DNA from: Zanthoxylum bungeanum
Lineage: Eukaryota; Streptophyta; Magnoliopsida; Sapindales; Rutaceae
Length of the DNA stretch: 64,000 nucleotides
Direction of reading: 5' to 3'
Assembly: GCA_019454045.1 (NCBI GenBank)
Contig: SKCR01038117.1
Span: 186,001 to 250,000, forward strand
The notes below the pieces were generated by a model. It was not told where the DNA came from. It saw only the letters and a list, made by a program, of their open reading frames with translations, and did no database searches. The stretch's first letter is position 1; each line of letters starts with the position of its first letter. Made by a program: the position numbers and the translations under genes. Shown here in pieces: positions 23,031-34,178 of the stretch.

Positions 23031-23040
23031 CTATATAAAC
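23031..23040 (+). promoter_or_regulatory. TATA box of the B 5' LTR
   Basis: CTATATAAAC preceded by CCCTTCT, 616 bp from the LTR start. It is conserved in sequence and offset in E and in the C 5' LTR, and again in the B 3' LTR near 30680. Confidence 0.65.
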
Positions 23041-24332
23041 AAAGCCAAACCAAGCCTCTAATCTCTCTCTCGGCTCACTCTGACGGATGCATGAAAACAA
23101 AATAAACCATAAACCTACAAACAGCCACAGCCACCATGATCCTCTCTCGGCAGCCCCTATAACCTAAACACTCTATCCCCCATCACTAACACAAAACCAA
23201 TACACACGGCCCTCACATCCCTTGACCAAACGAAAGCCCCCACCTCACGTAAGCAGCCTCACCACTTCGACAAAGCCAGACGTAAGCCTTCAAACCAGCC
23301 AGCCCCTTTATGCCTTCAAGCAGCTCAAACCCTCAACACCACGCCTATTGCTTCACTACCACCTAGCCTTCAAAACAGCCACCCACAAACACATAAGCTT
23401 CCCACGAGAGCAACAAACGCATGAACCTTCAACGCCTAAGACTGCCCTTCACAACACCACTCACTGCTTCACGGCAAACCAGCAACCCACCACCAAAAAT
23501 GCATTAACAAATTAGCCAAGACTCCACGTAGCCCTTTAGCCATTCGCCACTTCAACCGAGCTCCCATATCGCCAACACAACCTCAAACCCCATGCACCGT
23601 GCAACCCTCAATAAGCCGTGAACCAGCCCATTGTCCTTCACCAGAACTGTCCCAAAACTGTCACGAAAAATAGCCCCCGAAATTGCACTGTAACCACCGA
23701 GAAAATAGTCTTTGAAGCAGCCCTCCATTCACCTAAAATAGTCACTGAAACAGTACCCCAAACCGAGACAAAAACACCCCAAAACAGTCACCGAAACTGT
23801 CCAGAAACAGTGACCAGGAAATACAAAGAAAATAGCAGCAAAACAGAGGTAAAATAGCAACCAAAACAGCAAAACAGTGAGCTAAGATGGTAAACCAGTG
23901 AACCAGAAGAGTTGCGAAGCGATAGCCCTTCCGACGGCCGTGAAACGCGAGTCCGAAAGTCGACATAAAAGGTTAGACCTGAGGGTATTTTCCACATTCA
24001 TTTTCTGTTTTATTTTCATTATTTATTGAGTATTGTTCGCATGATTGTTATGTGGAAATGCATGTTGTGGCCCTTGAGTAGATAAATATGCATGTATTAT
24101 GAAATATTGTGTGTTGTGGCTTTGGAATAAAATGAAAGATGTGTCAACTCTCGCGGTATATCGGATGGAAACCCGGACATAAATTTCATAGCCGATTCTG
24201 AATGGATGGTAGTATGATCTGTACTCGAGATACAACTTCACGTACCGCTTGAGTAAACGACATCTTCTTTTTGTTTTATGTTGCTTTGATTCATTTATTA
24301 TTCGTCATTTAAATTTCGCATGTTACTTGTTT

Positions 24333-24650
24333 ATGCATGATGCGATCGAGTGCATGGGCTTAGTAAGTCGGATTAAAGGTCCTCTATTTGGAGGGGTTAA
24401 AACCCTTTACCACAATACTTTGCTACGCCGGTAGATGTGTGTTCGGTTAAATGTAAGAAATGTTCAATCGGACATACTAAGTTTGATATTATTGTCTTTA
24501 TTCTTTGTATGCATGATGCGATCGAGTGCATGGGCTTAGTAAGTTGGATTAAAGGTCCCCTATTTGGAGGGGTTAAAACCCTTTACCACGATGCTTTGCC
24601 GCGCCGATTGGTGTATACTCGATTGGATGCGAGATGAGTTCAATCGGATA
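24333..24650. repeat. 176-bp repeats in the B 5' LTR (two units)
   Basis: Units begin ATGCATGATGCGATCGAG at 24333 and 24509, exactly 176 bp apart. Each carries CATGGGCTTAGTAAGT, AGGGGTTAAAACCC and a CGCCG motif. The partner LTR has six units (50931-51950). Confidence 0.85.
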
Positions 24651-24709
24651 CCTGAGGTCCCACATTGTGGATTTTTTTGTCTATGAATGTATTGCATGCA
24701 TCAGGTCTG

Positions 24710-25050
24710 GTTTCGTTCGAACGCGTTCTCGAACGCCACATGAACGTGAACCTTCTGTTTACCGTTCGAACGCGTTCTCAAACGCTACGCGAACGCGTAC
24801 GCATTTTCTTTGTTTCATCATGCATCAGGTCTGGTTCTGTTCGAACGCGTTCTCGAACGCTATACGAACGCGAACCTTCTATTTATCGTTCGAATGCGTT
24901 CTCAAACGCTACGCGAATGCACATGCATTTTCTTAGTGTTTCATGCATCAGGTCTGGCTCCGTTCGAACTCGTTCTCGAACGCTATACGAACACGAACCT
25001 TCTGTTTACCGTTCGAACGCATTCTCGAACGCTACGCGAACGCGCACCCA
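24710..25050. repeat. TTCGAACG palindrome array in the B 5' LTR
   Basis: Six repeats of CGTTCGAACGCGTTCTCGAA followed by CGCTA(T/C)(A/G)CGAACGCG-like sequence, alternating with CATGCATCAGGTCTGG and CCTTCTGTTTA spacers. It is in inverted orientation relative to the E array, as expected since B and E lie on opposite strands. The copy in the 3' LTR is at 52010-52350. Confidence 0.85.
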
Positions 25051-26030
25051 CTGAACTGAGTCCTTTTCATCAGATTTCATACATAATTGTTCCTAGTAGT
25101 TATCCCTTCGTATGATGAATCTGACTGCTTCTTTGTATTACGTAAGATTGTGTAGGTGTCGTTCATCTGTATTCCCCACATGTATGAGTACAATGTGTTT
25201 AACGTATTACAATTCATATATCCATGTCGTGATAGTATTTGAGTATTATTTCTTGTGGTATATTAGATGGAAACCCGGACATAAATTCCGTAGCCGATTC
25301 CGAATGGACGGTAGTGCGGTCTGTACTTGGGATACAATTCCACATACCACTTGGAAAAGTGCTCACATGTGTGTTTGTGTCCATATTAGTTATCTTCTTT
25401 TGCACCACGTCATAGCATGCTTACTTTAATGCCTAATTGCATCCTTAAGTGTCTTTTTGCATTATGTACTTAGTTGACTTTTTTATTTACATATGGACAT
25501 GTAATGGCTATTTGTTTATGCTTCCGCACGTATAAGTATGACATGTCTATGAAATCACATGTTCGCCATTATTTGATTCGCTTTTATGTGTACTTGCGTG
25601 GTTAGTGTGTGCTTGTGTTTCCATGAACACAATATGCCAATGAAGTTGTATGTTCGTTGTTACTTTGATTTACTTTCAAGCATGCAATCTTAAATGTAAG
25701 ATATATGCAAATTTAGGTGTAAGTTTTATTTTTGCGCATATGAACTTAGAAACATGATACTCTTGGAAATAAATGTTACTTAAGCTTGATTAAATTATTA
25801 CACAAATCCTTTCATTACAAGTGACATAAGTAAGGGACCATTCCGAACCCCCAACGGTTTGAGGTCTTCCCTTGCGAGGGGTGAGTGCGGCCTTAAATCT
25901 CATTTTCCCGGTTCACACCGGGTGGCGACTCCATTATTCTTCGGTTTAGTCCCTCATGGTTACTCCGTACTCCCAACTAGGCCGCGAGCCTAGAACAACA
26001 TGTGTCGTCCAGTTTCTATGTCCCACAGTC

Positions 26031-26048
26031 TGGCGACTCCACTGGGGA
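26031..26048 (+). other. Element B primer-binding site
   Basis: TGGCGACTCCACTGGGGA three bases after the 5' LTR end at 26027. The first 11 bases also occur inside the LTR at 25923-25933. Confidence 0.75.
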
Positions 26049-27207
26049 TAGAGAATCGGCCCCGAAATATTGTATTGTAACGTTTGGATTTATGTTCTAA
26101 TTGACCGTGTCTATAGTGGATAAAATGAGGGTTTAATCAAAGGCATTTTGAGGCTAGGTAATGGTTGGGTGTCTTCCTTCACTCACTACCTTTCTTGAAG
26201 GAAAAGCTGTGAAGGCACCTAGATAGCCATCTACTCGTAGCCTATTGTGATGGACTAATTTTGAGGACTCGTTGTTTATTCTTAACACCAAGCGATAAGA
26301 GCCTAAGAGGCTTGGGTATTTAAGTGAGCCTCGTTCCACCCTCCCTCTGGGGAATCTACAACGGGAAATCTATTTGACAGTCGGTCACACACCATAGCTC
26401 ATTGGCACGTACCTTAGTATATAAAAAAAGGGTGCGCTCACTTGGCCGCTTGAACCCTTGATTGGGGAGATCTAGTTGTGAGCCATCCTTTGCCGGTGAG
26501 AGCCTTTGTCTACACTCTTGCGAACCCACCCATAGACCGGAGTTGTATGGTTAAAGTAACAATTATTTCCTTGAGTATGTGCTTCTGGACCGTCCTCATT
26601 TGGATGCAGTTAGACTATTGTCAGAAATGCAAACTTGCTGGGCCATTTAAACTGGGGCGAGTTCGTACCTTATGACCATTAGGCCCAAAGCTTCTGAAAT
26701 GTTGATGGGCCATTCTGTAGAAATTATTATTTTATGTTCGTATTATCTTTCTTTTATGCCTGTGTTTGGGAACATCGTCGTTTGGATCCATTTGGACCAT
26801 TTGTCATTGGATATGGGCTTGTTGGGCTATTTAAACTGGGACAAGAACGTATTTTATGATGATTGGGCCAAAGGCTTCTAAGTGTTAATGGGCCACTTTG
26901 TGCTTGTGTTCGGAACATTATCATTTGGATTTAGTTGGGCTCCTTGCCATGAGATGTGAACTCGTTGGGCCATTTAAACTGGGACGAGTTCACTCCTATG
27001 ACAGTTAGCCCAAAAGCTTCTAAAATGATAACAAGCCGATTTGTTTGAAAATTTTAGTTGACTTAGTATGTTATATATGTTACATGCATCTCATGCACCT
27101 CATACATACATGTATCATGTTAACACCTTCCATGTCTCAAAAAAGACATCATAGATACCGTTTGGGTTAGAGAAGGGACAAGGCTCATTAAAAGAACAGT
27201 AACAGGC
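26049..27207 (+). other. Element B 5' leader
   Basis: Non-coding. It contains repeats around GGGCCATTTAAACTGGG (near 26642, 26825 and 26970), each followed by a GCTTCT(A/G)A motif. Equivalent repeats lie in the E and C leaders. Confidence 0.65.
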
Positions 27208-28642
27208 ATGAGTGAATCCGGTAACGAGGTATCCCGTATGGATCAGTTAGAGAACGGTCTCGCCAAGATCACTGAACAGTTGCAAGCCTTGACTACCGCC
27301 ATGGCAAATATGGTTGTACCCCGTGCTGGGGGAAATTCTGAGAATATGAGGCGTGAGGAGCCTCTGAATGGGTTGGGGGATGATATCCCCACTTTTGATG
27401 ATGACATGGCAGAGTATGCAACATGTAGAGTAATTGGGTCTCAGACAGAATTTCAGAAGCTTTGGGATCATGTTGAAACAGTTACCCACAAAATGAGGGG
27501 TAAACATGAAGAGTTGTTAGATTATGAGGCAATGACCTTCGGAGAACAGCTGCCAGCTCAGTTTAAAATGCCCGACATGGCCAAGTTTAATGGGAATGGA
27601 GACCCGAGAGTCCATCTACAGCAATATGTCTCAGTCATGAGTTCAGTGGGCCTATCACAGCGCCAAGTCCAAAAGATGTTTGGGATGTCACTCGAGGGGG
27701 CACCTGTGGTTTGGTATCATAGCCTTGAGAAGAAGGTTAAGGAAGATTGGAGGGAACTAGCTGATGCTTTTCTGAAGCAGTATGTTACAGACTTAGAAAT
27801 TGACTTGTCACTCCGTGATTTGGAGAACACTAAGCAGAAGCCAGAGGAAAGTTTCAAAGAGTATGTGGATCGTTGGAGAAGCCAGCTTTTGAAAATGCAG
27901 ACTCGGCCTTCAGAGAAAGACCAAATTAAAATTATCATCAAGGGCACCAAGCCCTCTATTTATGGTAAGCTGAGGAGGATGACCTCCATGATTACTGATT
28001 TATGACAGTTGAGAGAGACTGTTATGGATATTGAAGAAGAGGAGGCTGAAAACAGAAAGTTTTATGGCCAGAATTGAAGAACTTTTGGGGGGCCTTTTGA
28101 GACCAAGCCCGCTACTGCCGAAGTCACTGCCATCAGAAACAGGAAATTCTCCAACCTTGGTAGACCTTTGTCGAAGGTGTTTGAAAAGTTGCAGGGACAA
28201 GACTCTTGAAACCCTTAGAAGGCAAACCACTTCCACCCCCTCACCGCCACACATAAATGTGAACCTTTATTGTCACTTCCACCAGCTACATGGCCATGAC
28301 ACCGACAACTGCACCCGCCTCAGGCATGAAATTCAAGATCTCATAGATTCCCATGAAATACCCAACCCAGGAAAAGAACAGCCTAGCACACACACCAACC
28401 CTCTACCAAACTACCACTCCGTTCCACCACACACCTACATGATCAACTCTGGATTGCCCGAAACTTTTGTCCTCCCAACCCTCAACCACCAAGTTCTTAC
28501 ATGGATGACAATGAAGAACCATAGGCCAAGGAAGAAGGCAGTACTGCTGATGATGGAGTTGTTCCTCATAGTCTATTTGATCCAGCTTTTTTTAAAAGAC
28601 ATTGATTTTGTTACTTGTTCGAACTCTTTTTCTCAACGATAA
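27208..28642 (+). pseudogene. Element B gag
   Basis: The first frame (27208-28005) is open for 265 codons. It holds the N-terminal helix MDQLENGLAKITEQLQ (Met at 27238) and the full Retrotrans_gag core from LPAQFKMPDMAKFNGNGDP to VDRWRSQLLKMQTRPSEK. A TGA stops it after ITDL; the same reading resumes with another stop and a shift, and the C-H-H-C motif YCHFHQLHGHDTDNC appears near 28265-28310. The tail runs into a degenerate version of the acidic linker that precedes RT in E, so protease has been deleted. Gag is the only substantial protein of this element. It could assemble particles if an intact relative supplied protease and RT. Confidence 0.85.
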
Positions 28643-28870
28643 TAAAGACGTTCATTCTGCAATATGAGTATATTTGAGAAAAGCATTCAACCTTGGTACT
28701 ATGAAATTCAGTGATGTTTAGAACACATGGAATCCTCGGAATAAGCAAGCAGAAAGGACAGGGTATCCATTCAGAAATTGGGAAATGAGACAGTGAGACT
28801 ATCAGACTTGGAAGGGAATTAGTTCACCGAGCCGATCAACAAAGACAGATTGAAGCAGTGGTTTGCCTGA
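28643..28870 (+). pseudogene. Element B pol remnants across a large deletion
   Basis: 28643-28720 matches the linker just upstream of RT in E (the SIFDISS-like segment). 28781-28870 encodes 30 codons, with one internal TAG, equivalent to the end of E integrase (VRLSDLEGN, TEPIN, DRLKQWFA). Everything between, i.e. RT, RNase H and integrase core, is missing. The same linker stretch abuts non-pol sequence in C near 44900. Confidence 0.75.
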
Positions 28871-29079
28871 GGAAAAGAAAACTGAGCAGTCACCAAGAGA
28901 ATTGACGGAACACCTAATCCGACGGGATAAGAACATTCATGCATGCATACACGTAACACATTTTGCATCCTTTTGTGTTTGTTCTCTTTTGTAATAACAG
29001 GTTTTGAAGAAGAAAAGAGAAAGCGGCAAATGAAAGCCAATCAGAAGCATCAATATAACATCAGCAGTTTACGGACGAG

Positions 29080-29480
29080 TCCCAGGGTTGAGGCCCATAT
29101 CAGTATCAATCTGGGGCGAGGCCCACATCAGTAACAGTGTTGGGGCGAGGCCCACTTCAGTTTCAGGGCCGAGGCCCGCATCAGTACCAATCTTAGGGAT
29201 GAGTCCCAGGGTTGAGGCCCATATCAGTATTAATCTGGGGTGAGGCCCACATCGGTAACAGTGTTGGGGCGAGGCCCACATCAGTACCAGTTTGGGGTGA
29301 GGCCCACATCAGTAATAGTGTTGGGGCGATGCCCACATCAGTTTGAGGGCAATGCCCACATCAGCATCAATCTGGGGGTGAAGCCCACATCAGTACCAGT
29401 TTAGGGGCGAAGCCCACATCAGTACCAGTTTGGGGTGAGGCCCACATCATTATCAACATCGGTTTTGCCGGATATTACAC
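29080..29480. repeat. Element B 3' array of GAGGCCCACATCAG units
   Basis: More than ten irregular units of roughly 28-60 bp built on GGGGCGAGGCCCACATCAGT. Non-coding, between the pol remnant and PPT. The E and C arrays use the same GGCCCACAT motif. The interval 28871-29080 holds the end of the pol region and short spacer only. Confidence 0.8.
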
Positions 29481-29520
29481 TCTGGGGGCGAGGCCCATAT
29501 CTTTATCAGAATCAGTCTAG

Positions 29521-29935
29521 CCGGGAATGGCACTCCAAGAATGAGAACAAGGTTCGAGAATGAACAAGCCGGGAATGGCACTCCAAGAATGGAAACACAG
29601 TTCGAGAATGAACAAGCCGGGAATGACACTCCAAGAATGGAAACACAGTTCGAGAATGAACAAGCCGGGAATGGAACTCTAAGAATGGAAACACAGTTCG
29701 AGAATGAACAAGCCGGGAATGGCACTCCAAGAATGGAGCAAGGTTCGGGAATGGACCGCATCACAGTAATGGTTCGGGAATGAACGAGTCGGGAATGACA
29801 CTCCGAGAATGGAGCACGGATCGGGAGTGGACCACACCACAGTAACGATTCGAGAATGGACCACCTCTCATCGGAACGGTCCGAGAATGAACCACCTCTC
29901 CTCAACTTGGTTCGAGAATGGACCACCTCACAACA
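29521..29935. repeat. Element B 48-bp tandem array
   Basis: Five regular 48-bp units (CCGGGAATGGCACTCCAAGA plus AGTTCGAGAATGAACAAG), then degenerate GAATGGACCAC units up to about 29935. Because 48 is divisible by 3, an ORF reads through as 16-residue repeats; I do not regard it as a gene. Confidence 0.8.
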
Positions 29936-30049
29936 AAATCAACTCAACACAACAGGCAAACCAAGTGGCAGCTGGCGAGCCAGGTAAGTGAAGATGCATT
30001 GCATAACTTTGATAGGATTGTTCAAAGTCACACACTGCATAAGTCCCAT

Positions 30050-30064
30050 CAAAGTGGGGGCGAC
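30050..30064 (+). other. Element B polypurine tract
   Basis: CAAAGTGGGGGCGAC directly before the 3' LTR start TGTAGGCATTG. Confidence 0.8.
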
Positions 30065-30953
30065 TGTAGGCATTGTATTTTTGCATGTGAAACCCGATGA
30101 TGAGTTTCATTTGGAGGCACTACCTTTTAAGTCGCGGAAGTCGCGGGAAACGGACGTCGGAATGGGAAATTCAGAATAAGTATGTCATAAGGTTCATTTC
30201 ACAAGTTCACTATTTTCGTTCGTTCTGTGTTCGTTGTTCGTTCGAATGTCAAACAGATTGCGGGCGTTCGTGTGGCGTTCGAATAGGCGTTCGAACGGTG
30301 TCAGTATTTCTGGTTTTGCTGCTAGCCCACACGCCCAAGGCCCTTAAATTACACCCAAATTAAATCAAATATTAATTAAATTAAACATTAACTAAATAAA
30401 ATATTAATTAAGTCATTTACCAAATCAAAGAAAACATAAAATATAATCATACCTAATTTAGATAAATCAAATATATTAACTTCCTAACTAACAAAATCAT
30501 ATACTAAATTTAAAGAAATATTATGCCTAATTAAAACCAATCAAATATTCAACCTTCCCAATTCACCAAAATTTATCCCCTATCAAATCCATTGCTTTCC
30601 TTATCCAACACCAAATCAAATCCTCTCTTTAATGCCAAAATCCCTTCCTTGTGAGACAAGGAGAAGCCCTAACCCTTCTCTATATAAACAAAGCCAAACC
30701 AAGCCTCTCATATCTCTCTCGGCTCACTCTGACGGATGCATGAAAACAAAATAAACCCTAAACCTACAAACAGCCACAGCCACCATAATCCTCTCTTGGC
30801 AGCCCCTATAACCTAAACACTTCATCCCCTCTCACTAACACAAAACCAATACACACGGCCCTCACGTCCCTTGACCAAACGAAAGCCCCCACCTCACGTA
30901 AGCAGCCTCACCACTGCGACAAAGCCAAACGTAAGCCTTCAAACCAACCAGCC
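30065..30953 (+). repeat. Element B 3' LTR, part 1 (before the C insertion)
   Basis: Matches 22416 to about 23300 of the 5' LTR, including the TATA box near 30680. It stops at the TSD CAGCC (30949-30953) where C begins. The continuation is 49900-53327. Confidence 0.9.
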
Positions 30954-31878
30954 TGTGGGAACACAGGAACTAGGCGACACATGCTGTCCCGGGCTCAAGG
31001 CCTAGTTAGGAGTACGGAGTAGCCCGCGGGGGACTAAACCGGAGAATAATGGAGTCGCCACCGGTGTGTGAACCGGGAAAATGAGATTTAAGGCCGCACT
31101 CACCCCTCGCAAGGGAAGACCTCAAACGTTGGGTTCGGAATGGTCCCTTACTTATGTCACTTGTAATGAAAGAATTTATGTAATAATTTAATCAAGTCTA
31201 AGTAACACTTATTTCCAAAAGTATCATGCTTCTAAATTCACATGCATACATAAACAAGTTCATCACAACATGCAACATCACATGGCAATCTCATGAACAT
31301 ATTTCAATCATATGATATGGAAAACTAAGAACAACCTAATCATGCTTGAGTATTATCTTATGAATACATCGAATGGATAAATGCAGGAATACAAGTATTA
31401 TGATTGGCTACATAATGCAAGGGAGATCACCCAAGAGGCAATTGTGCATGAAATATGATGAGACAGACTGAGACAGACTCAGTTCAGTGTGTGCACGTTC
31501 GTGTAGCGTTCGTAAATGCGTTCGAATGGTAAACAGAGGGTTGCGTTCGTTTGTAGCGTTTGATAACGCATTCGAACGGGGCCAGACCTGATGATACAAA
31601 TACATGCGCGTTCGAGTGAGTAGCGTTTGATAACGCGTTCGAATGGTAAACATAAGGTTGGTCAGGTTGCGTCGATACGAGTTCGAACCGGGAAATGGCA
31701 GATTGAATATATTCTTATGGTTTTAGGTTTTACCGCATTAAACAGGATCACAACAACGACATATCTAATCACATGATATCTAAATCATGCAATAAAATAT
31801 TAACAACTAAGGACTAAAATCATGCCTAAGAATAAAACAAGCACTAGGCCTAATCAGCTAAATAAATAATAACGTACT
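30954..31878 (-). repeat. Element C 3' LTR, part 1 (before the D insertion)
   Basis: Matches 47606 to about 48520. It includes a PBS-like motif near 31050 and a short TTCGAACG array at 31490-31690. D interrupts at the TSD CTAAC (31874-31878); the LTR resumes at 42290. Confidence 0.9.
31490..31690. repeat. Degenerate TTCGAACG array in the C 3' LTR
   Basis: Four weakened copies (GCGTTCGAATGG, GCATTCGAACGG and similar). The counterpart at 48130-48340 is slightly better preserved. Most changes are C-to-T or G-to-A within CG dinucleotides. Confidence 0.7.
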
Positions 31879-33858
31879 AACTGTTGGTTTCTATAATATG
31901 TCCCAAACAAAGATTAAGCATGTGAAATACTATAAAGAATATATATATAAACATGAAGTATGGCGGAATCATACTTACAATGCCTTGTGATGAAGAAGAT
32001 GATCAAATGGTAGAAGCTCCAAGTTGTGGAAGATTCGGCCAAGAGGAGGAAGAAGACTTGAAGCTCCAAGCTTTTGTATTCCAAGCTCTTTGATGGTTTC
32101 CCTATCACCTCTTTTGATCCCTTGCTTGTGCTAGCAAAAATGGAGAAATAGAAGATCAAATCTTCCTTGCCCTTGTCAATGGAGTTCTCGGCAATTTGAG
32201 AGAGAAGAGAGATTTTTGGTAAAGTCTTAAATTGATTGATCTTTTGTTTTACCAAAAATCAATTTATATTTATGTTATAATTTATTAATTAATAATAAAT
32301 CTATGACATAAACCATGCAATGGCTTAGAGTGTCAAACACTCAAACTCCATGCAAAGCCTTTGAGTGAAATGCACACTATCACCATGCAATGCCTTAGAG
32401 TGTTTTGTACACTATTAACATGCAATGCCTTATCAATAAAATAATGCATATAATGACAAGTGTCATGTGGGCCCCACACGTTTCCCAATGAAAGTGGGCC
32501 CACGTCCACTCACGCGTTCGGGTTCGATATTTCCGAAATACCGAGCTAGCGTCGCGACGTTAATTAAATCGGATTTAAATAAATAATCGCTCCTAGCGAA
32601 ATTATTATTTACGTCGCTTACGAATTAATTCTAAATTAACTCGTATGCCCGAATTAAAATCTAATTTTAATTTCGCGTCGAAATCAATTTCGATTATTAT
32701 ATCGAATATAATAATTTTACTGATTAATTCCAAATTAATCGTTCTCTCTCTCTAAATAAGGCACTTTATCCAAGATAAAGTTTCTCCGCAATTAATCCAA
32801 GATTAATTAAGTCCGAATCAAATATCATAGGTGAATCTTCAGGAAGCGACCCAAGAGATCTCCGGATATTTGGCAGTAAATACGGTCGTCGGATAATCCG
32901 AACACGTACGTACCTCGTACTACGTCTTTACCGATTTACAAGACAAGGTTGGCTTCTAGCAAAGCGCCATGCCTACCCAATTCTCCAGAAATATTCTTAT
33001 AGGAATATAAGATCTGTATCAGGCGTAGTATACCGTAGTATTGCGTACATCGATCCAGTATCGGATGATCACATGCTAGGCCTGGGGCTGGAGATGTGTC
33101 TGCCCCGTACGAAACATATATCGGACATCAAGCAACTAGTCTCTTTAAATCGGACAATCCTGACCTTGTCATATTGTCCCGACGGTTGCAACCTTTTATA
33201 GAGTACTAGTTCTGTGTCCTGCGTGATCATCACCTCCATATGTCTGAAGCGATACTTCCATCTTGACATCACATCCAGTACACTACGATTCTCGATAAAC
33301 CCAGAAGAGGTGTACACAGAACCGGTTAAGGTCCCCAACCACCAAAACTAAAGTTTACCGATTGTCGCAAGTACTAGCGATGTAAGTCTCAGGTTAAGAC
33401 CATATACACCTACCCTGATGCGGCCTCCCATAGACACGTAGACATACTACCAATGGGATTCCGCGGGGTCTATCCAGAGCGAAGCTGTTTTCCGTACCAT
33501 CGGTAAAACACAACCTCCTATCGCACTTGCATAAGTATCCAATACTTAAATATATGAGAACTATGCCGTTGTGCCCTCACAACGTGCACAAGCGCAATAC
33601 TAGTCTATTCCGCATTATCGATGTCCAGTCTCGATAATACTACGACTAGGGATATTTAATGATTAAACCTTTGGGGACTGATACTGTCTCATATCATTCT
33701 CAGTCCAGGTACTAATCATATGGACTTTCGCCATTTATAAGTCAAAGTAAATAATATTACAAAACGGCAAAAGGCAATTTCATTATCACATAGTTAATTT
33801 TGTACAATAATACAATATCATTTACAAACAGTGACGCTATGGGACATAATGTCTAACA
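31879..33858 (-). repeat. Element D 3' LTR
   Basis: 1980 bp, TGTTGGTTTCTATAATATG to TAATGTCTAACA, matching 40320-42284. Differences include AAGTTGTGG against AAGTGGTGG and several homopolymer indels. Confidence 0.92.
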
Positions 33859-33869
33859 ATCTCCCACTT
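33859..33869 (-). other. Element D polypurine tract
   Basis: Minus strand AAGTGGGAGAT abutting the 3' LTR start TGTTAGACA; identical to the tract of A. Confidence 0.8.
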
Positions 33870-33872
33870 GGC

Positions 33873-34178
33873 CTATAGCCAGTCACTCAAGCATCTAATA
33901 CCCGAACTATGTATGTGTCGTTCAAAAACTTGCTGTAGAACAGCTTTCGTCAGCGGATCTGCAATGTTGTCATCTGATGTGACCTTCTCGACTTTTACAT
34001 CGCCACGATGTATAATCTCCCGAATCAGATGATAACGTCGAAGAACATGCTTGGACCGTTGATGAGACCTTGGTTCCTTAGCCTGTGCTATAGCCCCGTT
34101 ATTGTCACAATACAATGGAACGGGCTCAGCTGCTAACGGAACTACTCTCCTAATCCGATTAGGAACTTTCGGATCCAA
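33873..34178 (-). pseudogene. Element D RNase H C-terminal fragment (+2 nt frame slip)
   Basis: Contains VPLYCDNNGAIAQAK, RSKHVLRRYHLI and the C-terminal SSGIRCLSDWL. It is separated from the main pol frame by an extra AG near 34147, where A has the shorter sequence. Apart from that slip the RNase H domain is continuous with the 509-codon frame. Confidence 0.85.

Larger units (their letters stand above)
22416..26027 (+). repeat. Element B 5' LTR
   Basis: In order: U3 with TTCGAACG motifs (22560-22660), AT-rich stretch, TATA box at 23031, C/A-rich transcribed part (23100-23900), ~100-bp module (24142-24248), two 176-bp repeats, palindrome array, second module (25248-25352), and a PBS-like TGGCGACTCCA at 25923-25933. 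It is 700 bp shorter than its partner because the partner holds four extra 176-bp units. Confidence 0.9.

Noticed and set aside
23222..23857. Pro/Thr-rich and Thr/Glu-rich ORFs, also at 49876-50492
   Set aside because: Located in the C/A-rich transcribed part of the B LTR, present in both LTR copies, no domain and no conserved start.
24725..24745. Heat-shock elements in the B LTR (TTCTCGAA)
   Set aside because: Only dimers of the nTTCnnGAAn type are present, neighbouring units have the wrong spacing, and E lacks them; kept only as a remark within the palindrome finding.
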